DNA of 41,496 bases from assembly GCA_018268935.1 (NCBI GenBank), contig JAFDVS010000125.1, positions 1 through 41,496 of the forward strand, in the 5' to 3' direction. Of the stretch, positions 1-8,661 are shown piece by piece. Source of the stretch: Acidobacteriota bacterium. Its GTDB lineage: Bacteria; Acidobacteriota; Terriglobia; Bryobacterales; Bryobacteraceae. Numbering within the stretch: the stretch's first letter is position 1; each line of letters begins with the position of its first letter. The notes beneath the pieces were generated by a model. It did not search any database. It saw only the letters and a program-made list of their open reading frames with translations, and was not told the DNA's origin. The translations under genes were made by a program, and so were the position numbers.

Positions 1-1368
1 TGTTGTTCTTGTACCAAACGCCAGTCCATCCGCTTTCCAGTTGCCAAAAGAATTTTGCCTGAAATCTCCGATGATCGTACAAGGTGGAGCAACAGGATTA
101 TCGGTATGAAAAAAAGCATTAACAGGTTGAGTCAATTGATTGTCTCTATTCCAGTTTGTAGCAATTGCTTTGCGCACGTTTTCTTTTAATGATTGTAAAT
201 CCTGCATTCTCTTTTCATCTTCTATAGTTGTTGTGGCTGATACGGGCGAAAAGCGGGTGCTTTCCATGATTCCGAAAAGTGCATAGTAATCTGCAGATGG
301 TATCGGATCGAACTTGTGATCATGGCAGCGGGCGCAGGCCACGGTGAGCCCGAGAAACGCCTTCGCCGTCACATCAATCTGGTTGTCCACGGTGTCCGTG
401 CGTGTCTTCACCGAATCCGTGGCGCTATTCAGCACCTCGCCAAACCACAGATACCCCGTACCGAGCGGCGATTCGTAAAACCGGCCATCGCGGCTCACTC
501 GCTTGGCCGGCAGCTGATCCCCGGCCAGGTGTTCCAGAATCATCTGCTGATAGGGAACATCTTCATTGAACGCGCGAATCACGTAATCGCGATAGCGCCA
601 GGCATCCAGTTTGTCGTTATCGAATTCATGCCCGTTGGTTTCGGCAAAGCGCACCAGATCGAGCCAGTGCCGCGCCCAGCGTTCGCCATAGTGCGGCGAA
701 GCGAGCAGCCGCTCAATGAGCCGTTCGTCGGCCTTCGCGCTGGTGTCGTTGAGATACTCGGCCACCTCGGCCGGTGTGGGCGGCAACCCGATGAGGTCGA
801 AGGTTGCACGGCGGATGAACGCTCTTTTGTCGGCAGGCGCGGCGGGGGAAAGCTGCTTCGCTTCCAGTTTTTCCAGCAGAAACGCATCCACCGGCGATTT
901 GACCCATGGAAGATTCCGCACCGCCGGAACAGGGGGTTTGCGCACCGGTTGGAGTGCCCACCACTTGCGCCCTTCGCTCAAATCCATTTGCGGCTTCTTT
1001 GTTTCCGCGGCCGGCGCCCCGGCGCGTGGATCCGGCGCACCCATCCTGATCCAGGCTTCGAAATCGGCAATCACCGTGTCGGGCAGCTTGCCCGTCGGCG
1101 GCATCTTGATGCGCAGGCTTGTGTAGCGTAAGGCCTCCAGCAACAGCGCGCCTGAAGCATCGCCAGGGCGAAACGCAGGCCCCGAATCGCCGCCCTTACG
1201 GAAAGAAGCGGCGTTGTCCAGCACCAATCCGCCGAAGGGAGACTTCAGCTTCGCGTTATGGCAGGAGTAACATTTCTCCACCAGGACAGGGCGGATTTTG
1301 GCCTCGAAGAAATCCTCGCCTGGGCCGGCGAGCAGGGGTGCGGCGAACGTGAGTAGTAGGGGCAGCAT
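1..1368 (-). CDS. PSD1-type cytochrome / DUF1549 protein, N-terminal part (cut by window edge)
   Basis: The frame opens at ATG 1368 with a short signal peptide (MLPLLLTFAAPLLAG) and runs off the left end of the window with no stop, giving 456 visible codons. It has a haem c motif, CYSCHN, near residue 35, a PSCyt1-like start (FFEAKIRPVLVEKC) and then a DUF1549 (PSCyt2) region that ends in the family signature CARCHDHKFDPI. The C-terminal DUF1553 part would lie outside. These exported haem proteins are common in Planctomycetes and Acidobacteria next to sulfatases; their reaction is not established. It is the last visible gene of a minus-strand run (TonB receptor, sulfatase, papain-like protein) but has its own candidate promoter at 1406-1433. 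Oddity: from about position 300 leftward, just after the conserved signature, codons switch abruptly from GC-rich to AT-rich while the frame stays open. Confidence 0.88.
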   Translation of the reverse strand, partial: MLPLLLTFAAPLLAGPGEDFFEAKIRPVLVEKCYSCHNAKLKSPFGGLVLDNAASFRKGGDSGPAFRPGDASGALLLEALRYTSLRIKMPPTGKLPDTVIADFEAWIRMGAPDPRAGAPAAETKKPQMDLSEGRKWWALQPVRKPPVPAVRNLPWVKSPVDAFLLEKLEAKQLSPAAPADKRAFIRRATFDLIGLPPTPAEVAEYLNDTSAKADERLIERLLASPHYGERWARHWLDLVRFAETNGHEFDNDKLDAWRYRDYVIRAFNEDVPYQQMILEHLAGDQLPAKRVSRDGRFYESPLGTGYLWFGEVLNSATDSVKTRTDTVDNQIDVTAKAFLGLTVACARCHDHKFDPIPSADYYALFGIMESTRFSPVSATTTIEDEKRMQDLQSLKENVRKAIATNWNRDNQLTQPVNAFFHTDNPVAPPCTIIGDFRQNSFGNWKADGLAFGTRTT

Positions 1369-1405
1369 CGGCAACGGTGCAATGTCTTACTTGTATCACT
1401 GTCAA

Positions 1406-1433
1406 TGTACCCGCTGCGCACCCGTTTGTTTAC
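1406..1433 (-). promoter_or_regulatory. Shared ECF-type promoter element, copy 1
   Basis: Read on the minus strand this is GTAAACAAA, 13 nt, GGTACA, i.e. 16 nt between GTAAAC and GGTACA. The same two blocks at the same spacing occur at 7730-7757 and 11560-11587. It lies 37 nt upstream of ATG 1368, and its GTAAAC block contains the TAA stop of the preceding gene. The AAC-containing upstream block and 16-nt spacer fit an ECF sigma promoter; the match to the ECF gene at 11064-11549 is inference. Confidence 0.65.
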
Positions 1434-2521
1434 GGAATCACCAGAACGGAGCCAACCTTTGGCGGTTCCCACGGCTGTGTGTATCCCGCCAGCATGCTTT
1501 GTTCCTTCAGCAATCCGGCCAGCATACTGGAAGGCACGCCTCCAGGTGTGGTGTACTGCGAGGCGATCGACAGCCACGTTTCGCCCGCCTTCACGGTGTG
1601 CCGCTTCTTTCCATCTCCCTTCGGCGGGGTCGCTGCCTTCGCCGCCTTGCGCGGCGCTGCATGCTTCGGGGCCGCGGAAGCATGCCCGCGCTTGCGCCGG
1701 ATCTCGTCCATCTTCTTGTCCACATCGGAACGCGATGCCGCAATCGCCGCCCGCACTTCCAGTGCGATGGTGGCCGCGCCCGTCACTGTGGTTGCCAGCA
1801 CGGAGTTCTTCACCACGATTGCGCCTCCCACCTTAGTGGACGAGATCGCCACATAGACATCCTCCAGCTTCGACAGATTCCCCACCACCCGCCCGGTGCG
1901 GTCAACGATGCGAACACGGAAGAACATGTCGCGAAAGGCGTACAGCGCGTGTCCCGTATCGTCTCCCCACAACACCCCAAACATGACCACGCCATTCGGA
2001 TTCTGGCGAGCCAGCTCCGCCACTTCCTGCATCGTCGTCACTCCCGGCATCACGCGCGTCTCCGCGCCCAGTGAGCGCAACAGGCCATCGGCCTCCGTCA
2101 GCGAAACACCCCCCGGTGAAGCCGACCGCCCCGTGGCCTGCACCAGGTCTTCCACCGTGGCGAAATGCTTCACGCCCGTCTGCCGCAGTGCCTGTGTCGC
2201 CGTAACCCAGCCGCAGATCGGCCCGCGTGGATTCGGCGCGAAGAAGCGGCTCACCGAGCGACCCGCGCGCGCCGCCGGCCCGGCAAGCGTCAGCAGCCGC
2301 AACCCATCCTGCGCAAAGCCGCGCCAGCCGCCTTCCTTGATTCCTTCTCCCAATCGCAGCACATCGACGAAGCCCCCGCCGAGATTCATCGCCGTCTGCA
2401 CTGTGCCCGCAATTGCGATCCGCCACCAGGAATTCGTCCCGGCCACGAAATCGGTGAGGATCTCTTCGGTCTTTTGCTTTTGCTCGTCCCACCAATCCGC
2501 CACGTCATCAAAGAACCACAT
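1430..2521 (-). CDS. Papain-like (C39-like) cysteine protease fold protein with C-terminal LysM
   Basis: 363 residues with an AGGAGG ribosome site 12 nt before ATG 2521. The N-terminus is Trp-rich with no clear cleavable signal, then an amphipathic/hydrophobic stretch (residues 35-90). Residues 100-210 look like a papain/C39-type fold: GPICGWVTATQAL places Cys103 at a helix start, and GDDTGHALYAF supplies His191 and RIVD Asp207, in the usual Cys-His-Asp order. A Lys/Ala-rich linker (270-307) leads to a LysM-like repeat (HTVKAGETWLSIAS, 308-363) ending in VLVIP. LysM suggests contact with peptidoglycan or with an injection-machine spike. It sits between the sulfatase gene (51 nt upstream) and the PSD1 gene, a pairing I do not recognise as functional. 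Fold and triad are inferred from motif order alone; it could be an inactive papain-like binding domain. Confidence 0.6.
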   Translation of the reverse strand: MWFFDDVADWWDEQKQKTEEILTDFVAGTNSWWRIAIAGTVQTAMNLGGGFVDVLRLGEGIKEGGWRGFAQDGLRLLTLAGPAARAGRSVSRFFAPNPRGPICGWVTATQALRQTGVKHFATVEDLVQATGRSASPGGVSLTEADGLLRSLGAETRVMPGVTTMQEVAELARQNPNGVVMFGVLWGDDTGHALYAFRDMFFRVRIVDRTGRVVGNLSKLEDVYVAISSTKVGGAIVVKNSVLATTVTGAATIALEVRAAIAASRSDVDKKMDEIRRKRGHASAAPKHAAPRKAAKAATPPKGDGKKRHTVKAGETWLSIASQYTTPGGVPSSMLAGLLKEQSMLAGYTQPWEPPKVGSVLVIP

Positions 2522-2572
2522 CAGCGTCCCACGCCTCCTGTGGCTACCTTCGAAATCGGTGCGCGGAATTGA

Positions 2573-4180
2573 TCAGTGAACGCCCAGCGAATACCGCTGG
2601 TTTGGGGTATGCGGATAATCCTGCAGGATGACGGCTTCCAGCAGCCTGTCGCGCATTTCAGTGCGAACGGCGGCGCCCGCGCGGGCCAGATTGCGCTGCT
2701 CCTGCGGATCATCGGCGAGATGGAACAACTGCTCTCCCTGGTTGCCCGGATACAGTGTGTAGCGATGCGACCCTGTCACCACCGTGCGCGCCCAGAAGGC
2801 AGGCGTTGTGGACCCGATGTTGTTGTAGCTCTCGACATACACCGAATCGCGCCACGAAGGCTTCTCCCCGCGGCACAGCCCCACCAGCGAGCGTCCCGGA
2901 TACTGCTCATCGGCGTCGCTCATCTTCAGGTACTGCCCCAGCACTTTCGGCCTCGGCGTGGCGATCCGCGCCAGTTCCAGCACCGTCGGAAACATGTCTT
3001 CCAACTGCACAAACTCACGGCGCGTCACGCCGCGCTCAAAGCCCGGCCCCATGATGGTGAGCGGAATGCGGATGCAGGCATCATAGTGGCGCTCGCCTTT
3101 GCCCGAAAACCCGTGGTCCAGGAACAATTCCCCATGGTCGGAAAGGAAGATGAGCACCGTGTTCTTCAGCCGCCCGCTCTGTTCCAACGCCTCCAGCACG
3201 CGGCCCAATTGCCGGTCCAGATGCACAATGTCGGCATAGTAATAATGCCGGTAATTCCGCCACGTGTCCGGCATCACCTTCCGCACTCCTTCCGTGCGTA
3301 AGAAACACTTCGGCGCCGAAGGATCGTTCAGCCATTCAATGGGCGCCGGCGCCGGAATCGCCGCATCATCCACATCTTTCATGTAGCGCGCGGGCGGGCA
3401 GAACGGGCTGTGCGGCTGCACATAACTGATGTGCGCCAGAACCGGCTTGTTGGCCGGCGCCGTGCGCAGAAAGTCGAGCGCATGGCGCGTGATCCATTCC
3501 GTCTGGGAGCATTCATCGGGGAAGGGAAGCGTATACTGCCCGGCATTGTTGAACGGATGCTCGCGCGTCGCCCAGCGGAACCCGGGACGCACCTGTTTGA
3601 TTCGCTCGCTCAGATTGATCTTATCCGGGCCATAGGCTTTCAGTTCCGGAATCTCGGTGGCCCAAATCGTCGCCAGCGCCGCGTTGTAGTGTTCGCGCGC
3701 CTCTTTCTCGATCCAATCGAGCCACTCCCCGGCACGCGGGTCTTCCGTGTTGTGCACCACGTCGTAGCCGTAGGGCCGGTAGTCCGTATGGACGCCGTGA
3801 AAATGCACATGGTGATGCAGCTTGCCGAAAGCCCCAGTGCGGTACCCGTTCTGCTGGCACAGCCGCATGAAGGTGGGGATGTTCCCGTCGAGCTCGTAGC
3901 CATTCTGCAGCACCCCATGCCCGCGGGTAGTGAGCCCGGTAGCCAGTGACGATCGCGCCGCGCAGCAGATGGGATTCGAAGTGAACGCGCGGGTGAACGT
4001 CACCCCTTGCGCCCGGATGCGATCGATGTTCGGCGTGGGAATGATCTTGTTCGTGGGGCCTTCCAGCCAGCGGGCTGAGAGCTGATCCACCATGAAGAAC
4101 ACGATGTTCGGAGCCGCACTCGTGTCCTGGGCTGAAGCCGCGGCCGCGGCAAGAGTGGGGAAAAATTGACGACGGTTCAT
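2573..4180 (-). CDS. Sulfatase (formylglycine-dependent, Tat-exported)
   Basis: 535 residues, alkaline-phosphatase/sulfatase superfamily, predicted to hydrolyse sulfate esters in the periplasm. The N-terminus MNRRQFF followed by an Ala-rich stretch is a Tat-type signal. PNIVFFMVDQL provides the first metal-site strand (Asp32). The modification motif is ICCAARSSLATG, so the formylglycine Cys is Cys72 in a C-x-A-x-R pattern instead of the common C-x-P-S-R. FGKLHHH and FLSDHGELFLDHGFSGKG further along carry the expected metal and sulfate-binding His, Asp and Lys residues. The C-terminus DYPHTPNQRYSLGVH is typical of soluble arylsulfatase-like enzymes. It begins 9 nt after the TonB receptor stop, so the two are surely co-transcribed, which suggests uptake and desulfation of one sulfated substrate, perhaps a polysaccharide. 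No sulfatase-maturing enzyme is in the window. Confidence 0.93.
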   Translation of the reverse strand: MNRRQFFPTLAAAAASAQDTSAAPNIVFFMVDQLSARWLEGPTNKIIPTPNIDRIRAQGVTFTRAFTSNPICCAARSSLATGLTTRGHGVLQNGYELDGNIPTFMRLCQQNGYRTGAFGKLHHHVHFHGVHTDYRPYGYDVVHNTEDPRAGEWLDWIEKEAREHYNAALATIWATEIPELKAYGPDKINLSERIKQVRPGFRWATREHPFNNAGQYTLPFPDECSQTEWITRHALDFLRTAPANKPVLAHISYVQPHSPFCPPARYMKDVDDAAIPAPAPIEWLNDPSAPKCFLRTEGVRKVMPDTWRNYRHYYYADIVHLDRQLGRVLEALEQSGRLKNTVLIFLSDHGELFLDHGFSGKGERHYDACIRIPLTIMGPGFERGVTRREFVQLEDMFPTVLELARIATPRPKVLGQYLKMSDADEQYPGRSLVGLCRGEKPSWRDSVYVESYNNIGSTTPAFWARTVVTGSHRYTLYPGNQGEQLFHLADDPQEQRNLARAGAAVRTEMRDRLLEAVILQDYPHTPNQRYSLGVH

Positions 4181-4189
4181 CGGTCTCCT

Positions 4190-7100
4190 CTAAAACGCCA
4201 GCTTCAAGCCGAACTGCAGATCCCGTGGCGTATTCACCTGCGAATTGATCACACCCGCGGCCGGCGCGCCGATGGCCGTGTTCGGCAATCCGAACTCCGG
4301 GCGGTTAAACGTATTGAAGGTCTCAAAGCGGAACTGCATGCGGAACCGCTCCGTGATGGGGAAATTTTTCGCCAGCGCGAGATCCAGGTTCGCCAGCGAT
4401 TGCGCCCGCAGCCACGACGCCAACCGCGCCACGTTCCCATACGTATACGGCGCCGGCACCGCAAAGGCCGAAACATTGAAGAAGCGGTCCAGCCGGTCCT
4501 GCGCGCGGCCGGAAGTGCCCAGATCCCCGCCCACATAATTCGGCCGTTGCGCGCCCCCGTTGTTGCCCAACGTGTTTGTCGATGTGCGCAACGCCAGTGG
4601 CACACCGCTGCGCAGCGTCGAGATTCCGTTCAGTTGCCATCCGCCGGCCACCCAGCGCAGAACGGCATTCTCACTTCCCCAGCGCTTCCCTTTGCCAATG
4701 GGGAATTCGTAGATCCAGTTCGCCGAGAACGAATGCGGCGCATCAAACTGCGCCGGCGCGCGCTCCGACGAGCGGTTGAAGAAATTCTGCAAGCCGGCAT
4801 CGCCAAAATCCTCGCCCGGGAAACCCGCGCCCGCCGTCGACGCCACCACATCGTCCAGCAGCTTCGACCACGTATAAGAGAACATCAGCGACAGCCCTTC
4901 GCGGAACCTCCGCTCCGCCTTCCACTGGAACGAATGATAGGTCGATGCTCCATAGGAGCTGTTGCCCGCCGTCACTCCCGTGAACTGCGGAAAGGGCCGC
5001 AGCAATTGCCCGCGCTGCACCTGCCGCTGCGCCAGCGCTCCTGTGTCGATCGAGCCGAAGTACGGATTGTTCACCAACGTCCGCAGCCCGTCGCCGAGCG
5101 CCAGTTGATCGTCCGGCAGTTGATTCACATTCATCGGCCCGAAGAGATGAATGCCACGGCTTCCGGCATAGGCCAGTTCCAGCACAAACGACAGCGGCAG
5201 ATTGCGCTGCACGCTCAGATTCCATTGCTGTGCGTACGGCGATTGCCGGTCGGGATCCATCATCGCCACGCCTTGTCCCAACAGCGTCAGCAAGCCCTGC
5301 GAACTGCCCGGCGCGGGGGCGAAGCCATCGGGATAGGGATCGGACAGAAGGTTGCGCGGAGTGATGGAATCGAGCGAGCTGAGCCACGTCGTTGTCGCGT
5401 CGAAGCCGCTGCGCGGAGTGGAATTGTTGTTCACCGCGCCGCCTTGCACCGGGCCGTAGAACATCCCGTAGCCCGCGCGGATCACCGTCTGCGCCGACGC
5501 CGCGTAAGCCAGCCCGATGCGCGGAGCGAAATTCAGGTTGTCCGTGTTGTAGAGGAATCGCGAGCCTCCGCCAACGCCAGGGAAAGCCAGGCCGCCCGTG
5601 ACTCGCGCCTTCGACACCGGCAGCGTCGCGGAGCAATCCCAGCACCAACTGCTGACGCGGTTAAACCGCTCAGTCCAGGGCCGCGGATTGTCGTACCGCA
5701 AGCCGAGATTCAACGTCAGCTTGCGCGACACTTTCCAATCGTCCTGAATGTAGGAACCCCACGTCACCGTCTGCACATTGACGCCGCTGCCGCCGCTGCG
5801 GATGTTGCCCGTACCGGCGCCCACCAGGAACGATGCATAGCCAACTCCCGCGGTAGCCGTCGCCACCAGCGGGTTCGGCCCCTGAGTGAAGTTCGGAGCA
5901 AAGGAATAGGTGTGATTGGCAAGGAAGAAATTGCGCGCCGACCAGCGCTTGGCGCTATGCGCAAACCCGGTCTTGATGGAGTGCGATCCCTTTACCCACG
6001 TCAGGTTCGCGCTCTGCTGGAACGTGTCGAACGAATTGCCCAACTGCGCGCAACTGCCCAGGAACCCGCCGCCGATGTCGGGGATGTTCACCGAGACGCC
6101 CAGCCCGCTCACACCGATGCCAGGGAAACAGGGCGTCAAGTCGGGCTGCAGGCGGCGCATGTAGGTGGGGAACCCCAGTTGCACCGGATCGTAATCGAGC
6201 CCCGGCGAAGCCCGCTGGATGAAATACCGCAGGAAGCTGGAGCTGGCGTCGAAGATCAGGTTCGAGCGCAGAATCGCGTTATAGTTCAACACCACCTGGC
6301 GCTGCAGGTAATCGTCTTCTCCGTTACTCGGCGTCACCAGCCGGTGCTCGTCGCCATACAGGTTCGGCCGGTGATTGGCCGTGTCATTCGCCGAATAGCG
6401 CAGAAATAGCCGGTGATTCGTTGAGATGGAATGATCGCCGCGAATGGAAAACAGATCCTTGCCGATGGCCGTACTGCGCGCAGAAAAGTAGTTATTCACC
6501 GCGGTAACCGGATTTCCGGTGGTGTTCGGCAGCGGCGTCAACCCGATCAGGCTGCGCGATACGGGGTTGATCCGCGCCGCCGGAACACGGTTCCCGGGGA
6601 ACACATCGCGCAGGAAGGTGGCCGGGTTCGCCGGATTGGCGCGGCTGGTGAAAGGGTCGTAAACACTGATCACGGCGCCGTTCTGGTTGCGCGTCGCGGA
6701 GAAATCTCCCGCCCGCTGCAACTCCGTCGGCAAGGTGCCCTGCACGGTCATGCCGCGCGTCCAGCGCAGCCCCTCGTAAGCGGCGAAGAAAAACGTCGTA
6801 TTCTTCCGGACCGGCCCGCCTATCGTCCCGCCAAACTGGTTAAACCGGAAAGGAGGCTGCTCTCTCCCGGCGCGATTAGAGAAAAAATCGTTTGCATTAA
6901 AGATATTATTGCGGACGAATTCATACAACCCGCCATGGAATTGATTCGTCCCCGTCTTCGTCACCACGTTCACCACACCCCCGGCCGTCTCTGAATACTC
7001 CGCGCTGAAATTGTTGGTCTGCACCTTGTACTCGGCCACCATGTCCACCGATGGAAACAGCCCCGGCCCGTTGAACCCTGCCGTGGTATTCGTGCCCCCG

Positions 7101-7678
7101 TCCATCTGGAACTGGTTCTGATTGGACCGCGACCCGTTGATGGAAACAAACTGATCGGCATACATGTCCACCGCCACGCGCGTGAATCCGCGCGAAGCCC
7201 GCACGCCGGGCACCAGCGTCGCAAAGCTGTAGGCATTGCGCCCCGAGAGCGGCAGTTCCACGATGCGCTTGTTCTCGATCAGGTGGCTCAACGATGACGA
7301 AGACGAATCAAGCAGCGGAGTCTCCGCCGTCACGCTCACCTGCTCACTCACCGCGCCAATCTCCAGCACAAAGTCGAGCCGCGCCACCTGCGCCACATCC
7401 AGCTTCACGCCCGCCTGGCTGATGGTCCGGAACCCATCCTTCTGCACGACGATATCGTAGGTGCCCGGATCGAGCAGCGGGATGGTGAACAGCCCGCGTT
7501 CATTCGTCGTCACCGAGCGCCGCAGCCCCGTGCCCGCGTTCGTCGCCGCGATCTGCACTCCCGGCACGCTGGCCTTGGTCGAATCGGTGACCTGCCCGTT
7601 CAATTGGGCCTTTTCGGTTTGCGCCGGCAGCAGCCAGGCGCCGGCAAGCAGCAGGGGGAGCATGTAGCGGATCGACAT
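4190..7678 (-). CDS. TonB-dependent receptor, Oar/CarboxypepD_reg type
   Basis: 1162 residues, outer-membrane transporter. A signal peptide (to about residue 19, LLPAQ) is followed by a CarboxypepD regulatory-like beta-sandwich (about 25-105; ARLDFVLEIGAVSEQVSVT marks its end), a plug domain (about 120-235, with the NGSRSNQNQFQMDG segment) and a long beta-barrel ending in LQFGLKLAF with the C-terminal Phe expected for barrel insertion. This architecture is very abundant in Solibacter-type Acidobacteria. There is no TonB-box or anti-sigma STN domain at the N-terminus, so it is not itself a signal transducer. It heads an operon with the sulfatase. A candidate ECF-type promoter identical in layout to that of the nearby ECF gene lies 51 nt upstream of ATG 7678. 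The substrate cannot be read from sequence. Confidence 0.95.
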   Translation of the reverse strand: MSIRYMLPLLLAGAWLLPAQTEKAQLNGQVTDSTKASVPGVQIAATNAGTGLRRSVTTNERGLFTIPLLDPGTYDIVVQKDGFRTISQAGVKLDVAQVARLDFVLEIGAVSEQVSVTAETPLLDSSSSSLSHLIENKRIVELPLSGRNAYSFATLVPGVRASRGFTRVAVDMYADQFVSINGSRSNQNQFQMDGGTNTTAGFNGPGLFPSVDMVAEYKVQTNNFSAEYSETAGGVVNVVTKTGTNQFHGGLYEFVRNNIFNANDFFSNRAGREQPPFRFNQFGGTIGGPVRKNTTFFFAAYEGLRWTRGMTVQGTLPTELQRAGDFSATRNQNGAVISVYDPFTSRANPANPATFLRDVFPGNRVPAARINPVSRSLIGLTPLPNTTGNPVTAVNNYFSARSTAIGKDLFSIRGDHSISTNHRLFLRYSANDTANHRPNLYGDEHRLVTPSNGEDDYLQRQVVLNYNAILRSNLIFDASSSFLRYFIQRASPGLDYDPVQLGFPTYMRRLQPDLTPCFPGIGVSGLGVSVNIPDIGGGFLGSCAQLGNSFDTFQQSANLTWVKGSHSIKTGFAHSAKRWSARNFFLANHTYSFAPNFTQGPNPLVATATAGVGYASFLVGAGTGNIRSGGSGVNVQTVTWGSYIQDDWKVSRKLTLNLGLRYDNPRPWTERFNRVSSWCWDCSATLPVSKARVTGGLAFPGVGGGSRFLYNTDNLNFAPRIGLAYAASAQTVIRAGYGMFYGPVQGGAVNNNSTPRSGFDATTTWLSSLDSITPRNLLSDPYPDGFAPAPGSSQGLLTLLGQGVAMMDPDRQSPYAQQWNLSVQRNLPLSFVLELAYAGSRGIHLFGPMNVNQLPDDQLALGDGLRTLVNNPYFGSIDTGALAQRQVQRGQLLRPFPQFTGVTAGNSSYGASTYHSFQWKAERRFREGLSLMFSYTWSKLLDDVVASTAGAGFPGEDFGDAGLQNFFNRSSERAPAQFDAPHSFSANWIYEFPIGKGKRWGSENAVLRWVAGGWQLNGISTLRSGVPLALRTSTNTLGNNGGAQRPNYVGGDLGTSGRAQDRLDRFFNVSAFAVPAPYTYGNVARLASWLRAQSLANLDLALAKNFPITERFRMQFRFETFNTFNRPEFGLPNTAIGAPAAGVINSQVNTPRDLQFGLKLAF

Positions 7679-7729
7679 GGATAGCGTCCTCGGTTGTTTG
7701 GAATTGTATCCCAGGCGTTGTTTGAGGTA

Positions 7730-7757
7730 TGTACCGGACGGACGCGATTTTGTTTAC
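7730..7757 (-). promoter_or_regulatory. Shared ECF-type promoter element, copy 2
   Basis: On the minus strand: GTAAACAAAATC, 10 nt, GGTACA. It shares its first 12 bases and its spacing exactly with the copy upstream of the ECF sigma gene (11560-11587). It lies 51 nt before the TonB receptor start, in the divergent gap between that gene and the PEGA gene. Confidence 0.7.
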
Positions 7758-7847
7758 GGAAAATTTTCCATCGCGTGAGCCCGCTGCCGCCTGCTTTCCC
7801 GCGTAGAGGGTGACGAATCAATCGCACACACAAAAAAGGAGATCGCC

Positions 7848-8654
7848 ATGCTGATGCGACAACTGACTTGCACCCTATTTCTGGCCGGCGCCTGCTTTGC
7901 CGGAGTAACAATGACGGAGGGGACGAAGCTGCGGCTTCGCCTGGAACAGACCATTTCCTCCAGTACGGCGGAGGAAGGCCAGACGGTGGAATTCGCTGTC
8001 GCCGAGGCCATCGAAGTGGACGGCACGGTGGTAATCAAGGAAGGCGCGCGCGCCACCGGCACCGTGACGCAAGCCTACGGCAAACGCCGCATGGGCAGGG
8101 CAGGGAAGCTCGACTTCTCCATCGATCGCGTCTCGGCCGCTGACGGCAAGTGGATCCCCGTACGCTACACGCTGATGAAGAAATCGGGAGAAAGCCATTC
8201 CGTCCGCACCGGCATCATCACCGCCGGTGTCGCGGTTGCTTTCTGGCCCGCCGCGCCCGCGTTCCTGCTGATGAAAGGCAAAGACATCACCATCAACAAA
8301 GGCGTCACCTTCGATGTGTTCACCGATACCGCCCACATGTTCGCCGACCCGAAACCGCCGGTGACGGTATCGCGCAAAGAACCTGCTCCAGCCCCCGCCG
8401 CTGCGCCGGCACCTGCCGCCAACCACTCCGCAGCCGTCACGGTCACCTCACCCACCGCCGGCGCCGACATTGAGTTGAACGGCCAATTCGTCGGCAACAC
8501 ACCCACCACCTTGCACCTCCCGCCCGGCAAGCACGCCATCACGGTGCGCAACGGAGCACAGTTGTGGCAGCGCAATATTCAGGTCACCGCCGGCAGCACG
8601 GTGTCCCTCACCGCAACCTGGGCGCAACGCGCCGCAGCGGGTGGCGCGCGCTAG
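7848..8654 (+). CDS. Secreted PEGA-domain protein
   Basis: 268 residues. AAGGAG (7836-7841) sits 6 nt before ATG 7848. A signal peptide ends near CFAG (residues 15-18). The middle part (20-165) is a beta-rich region resembling Acidobacterial proteins described only as hypothetical: TKLRLRLEQTISSSTAEEGQTVEF is a set of strands, and a hydrophobic segment follows (GIITAGVAVAFWPAAPAFLLM). After an Ala/Pro linker (about 178-198) comes a PEGA domain (VTVTSPTAGADIELNG, then TTLHLPPGKHAITVR), a small beta-fold found in envelope proteins. The Ser/Thr kinase gene starts 7 nt after its stop, so the two are one operon, and the protein is a plausible envelope partner of that kinase. Molecular role unknown. 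Confidence 0.8.
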   Translation: MLMRQLTCTLFLAGACFAGVTMTEGTKLRLRLEQTISSSTAEEGQTVEFAVAEAIEVDGTVVIKEGARATGTVTQAYGKRRMGRAGKLDFSIDRVSAADGKWIPVRYTLMKKSGESHSVRTGIITAGVAVAFWPAAPAFLLMKGKDITINKGVTFDVFTDTAHMFADPKPPVTVSRKEPAPAPAAAPAPAANHSAAVTVTSPTAGADIELNGQFVGNTPTTLHLPPGKHAITVRNGAQLWQRNIQVTAGSTVSLTATWAQRAAAGGAR

Positions 8655-8661
8655 ACACGCC

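Noticed and set aside
316..1131. 271-codon plus-strand frame at the left end
   Set aside because: The minus strand carries two CxxCH haem motifs and the DUF1549 signature in one frame through the same bases.
1391..1410. TTGACA-like box (complement of 1400-1405) as a sigma-70 promoter of the PSD1 gene
   Set aside because: No acceptable -10 at 16-18 nt; the shared GTAAAC/GGTACA element explains the place better.
4166..6409. 747-codon open frame on the plus strand opposite the TonB receptor gene
   Set aside because: Arg/His/Gln/Pro-rich shadow with no family motif; the receptor on the other strand is certain.
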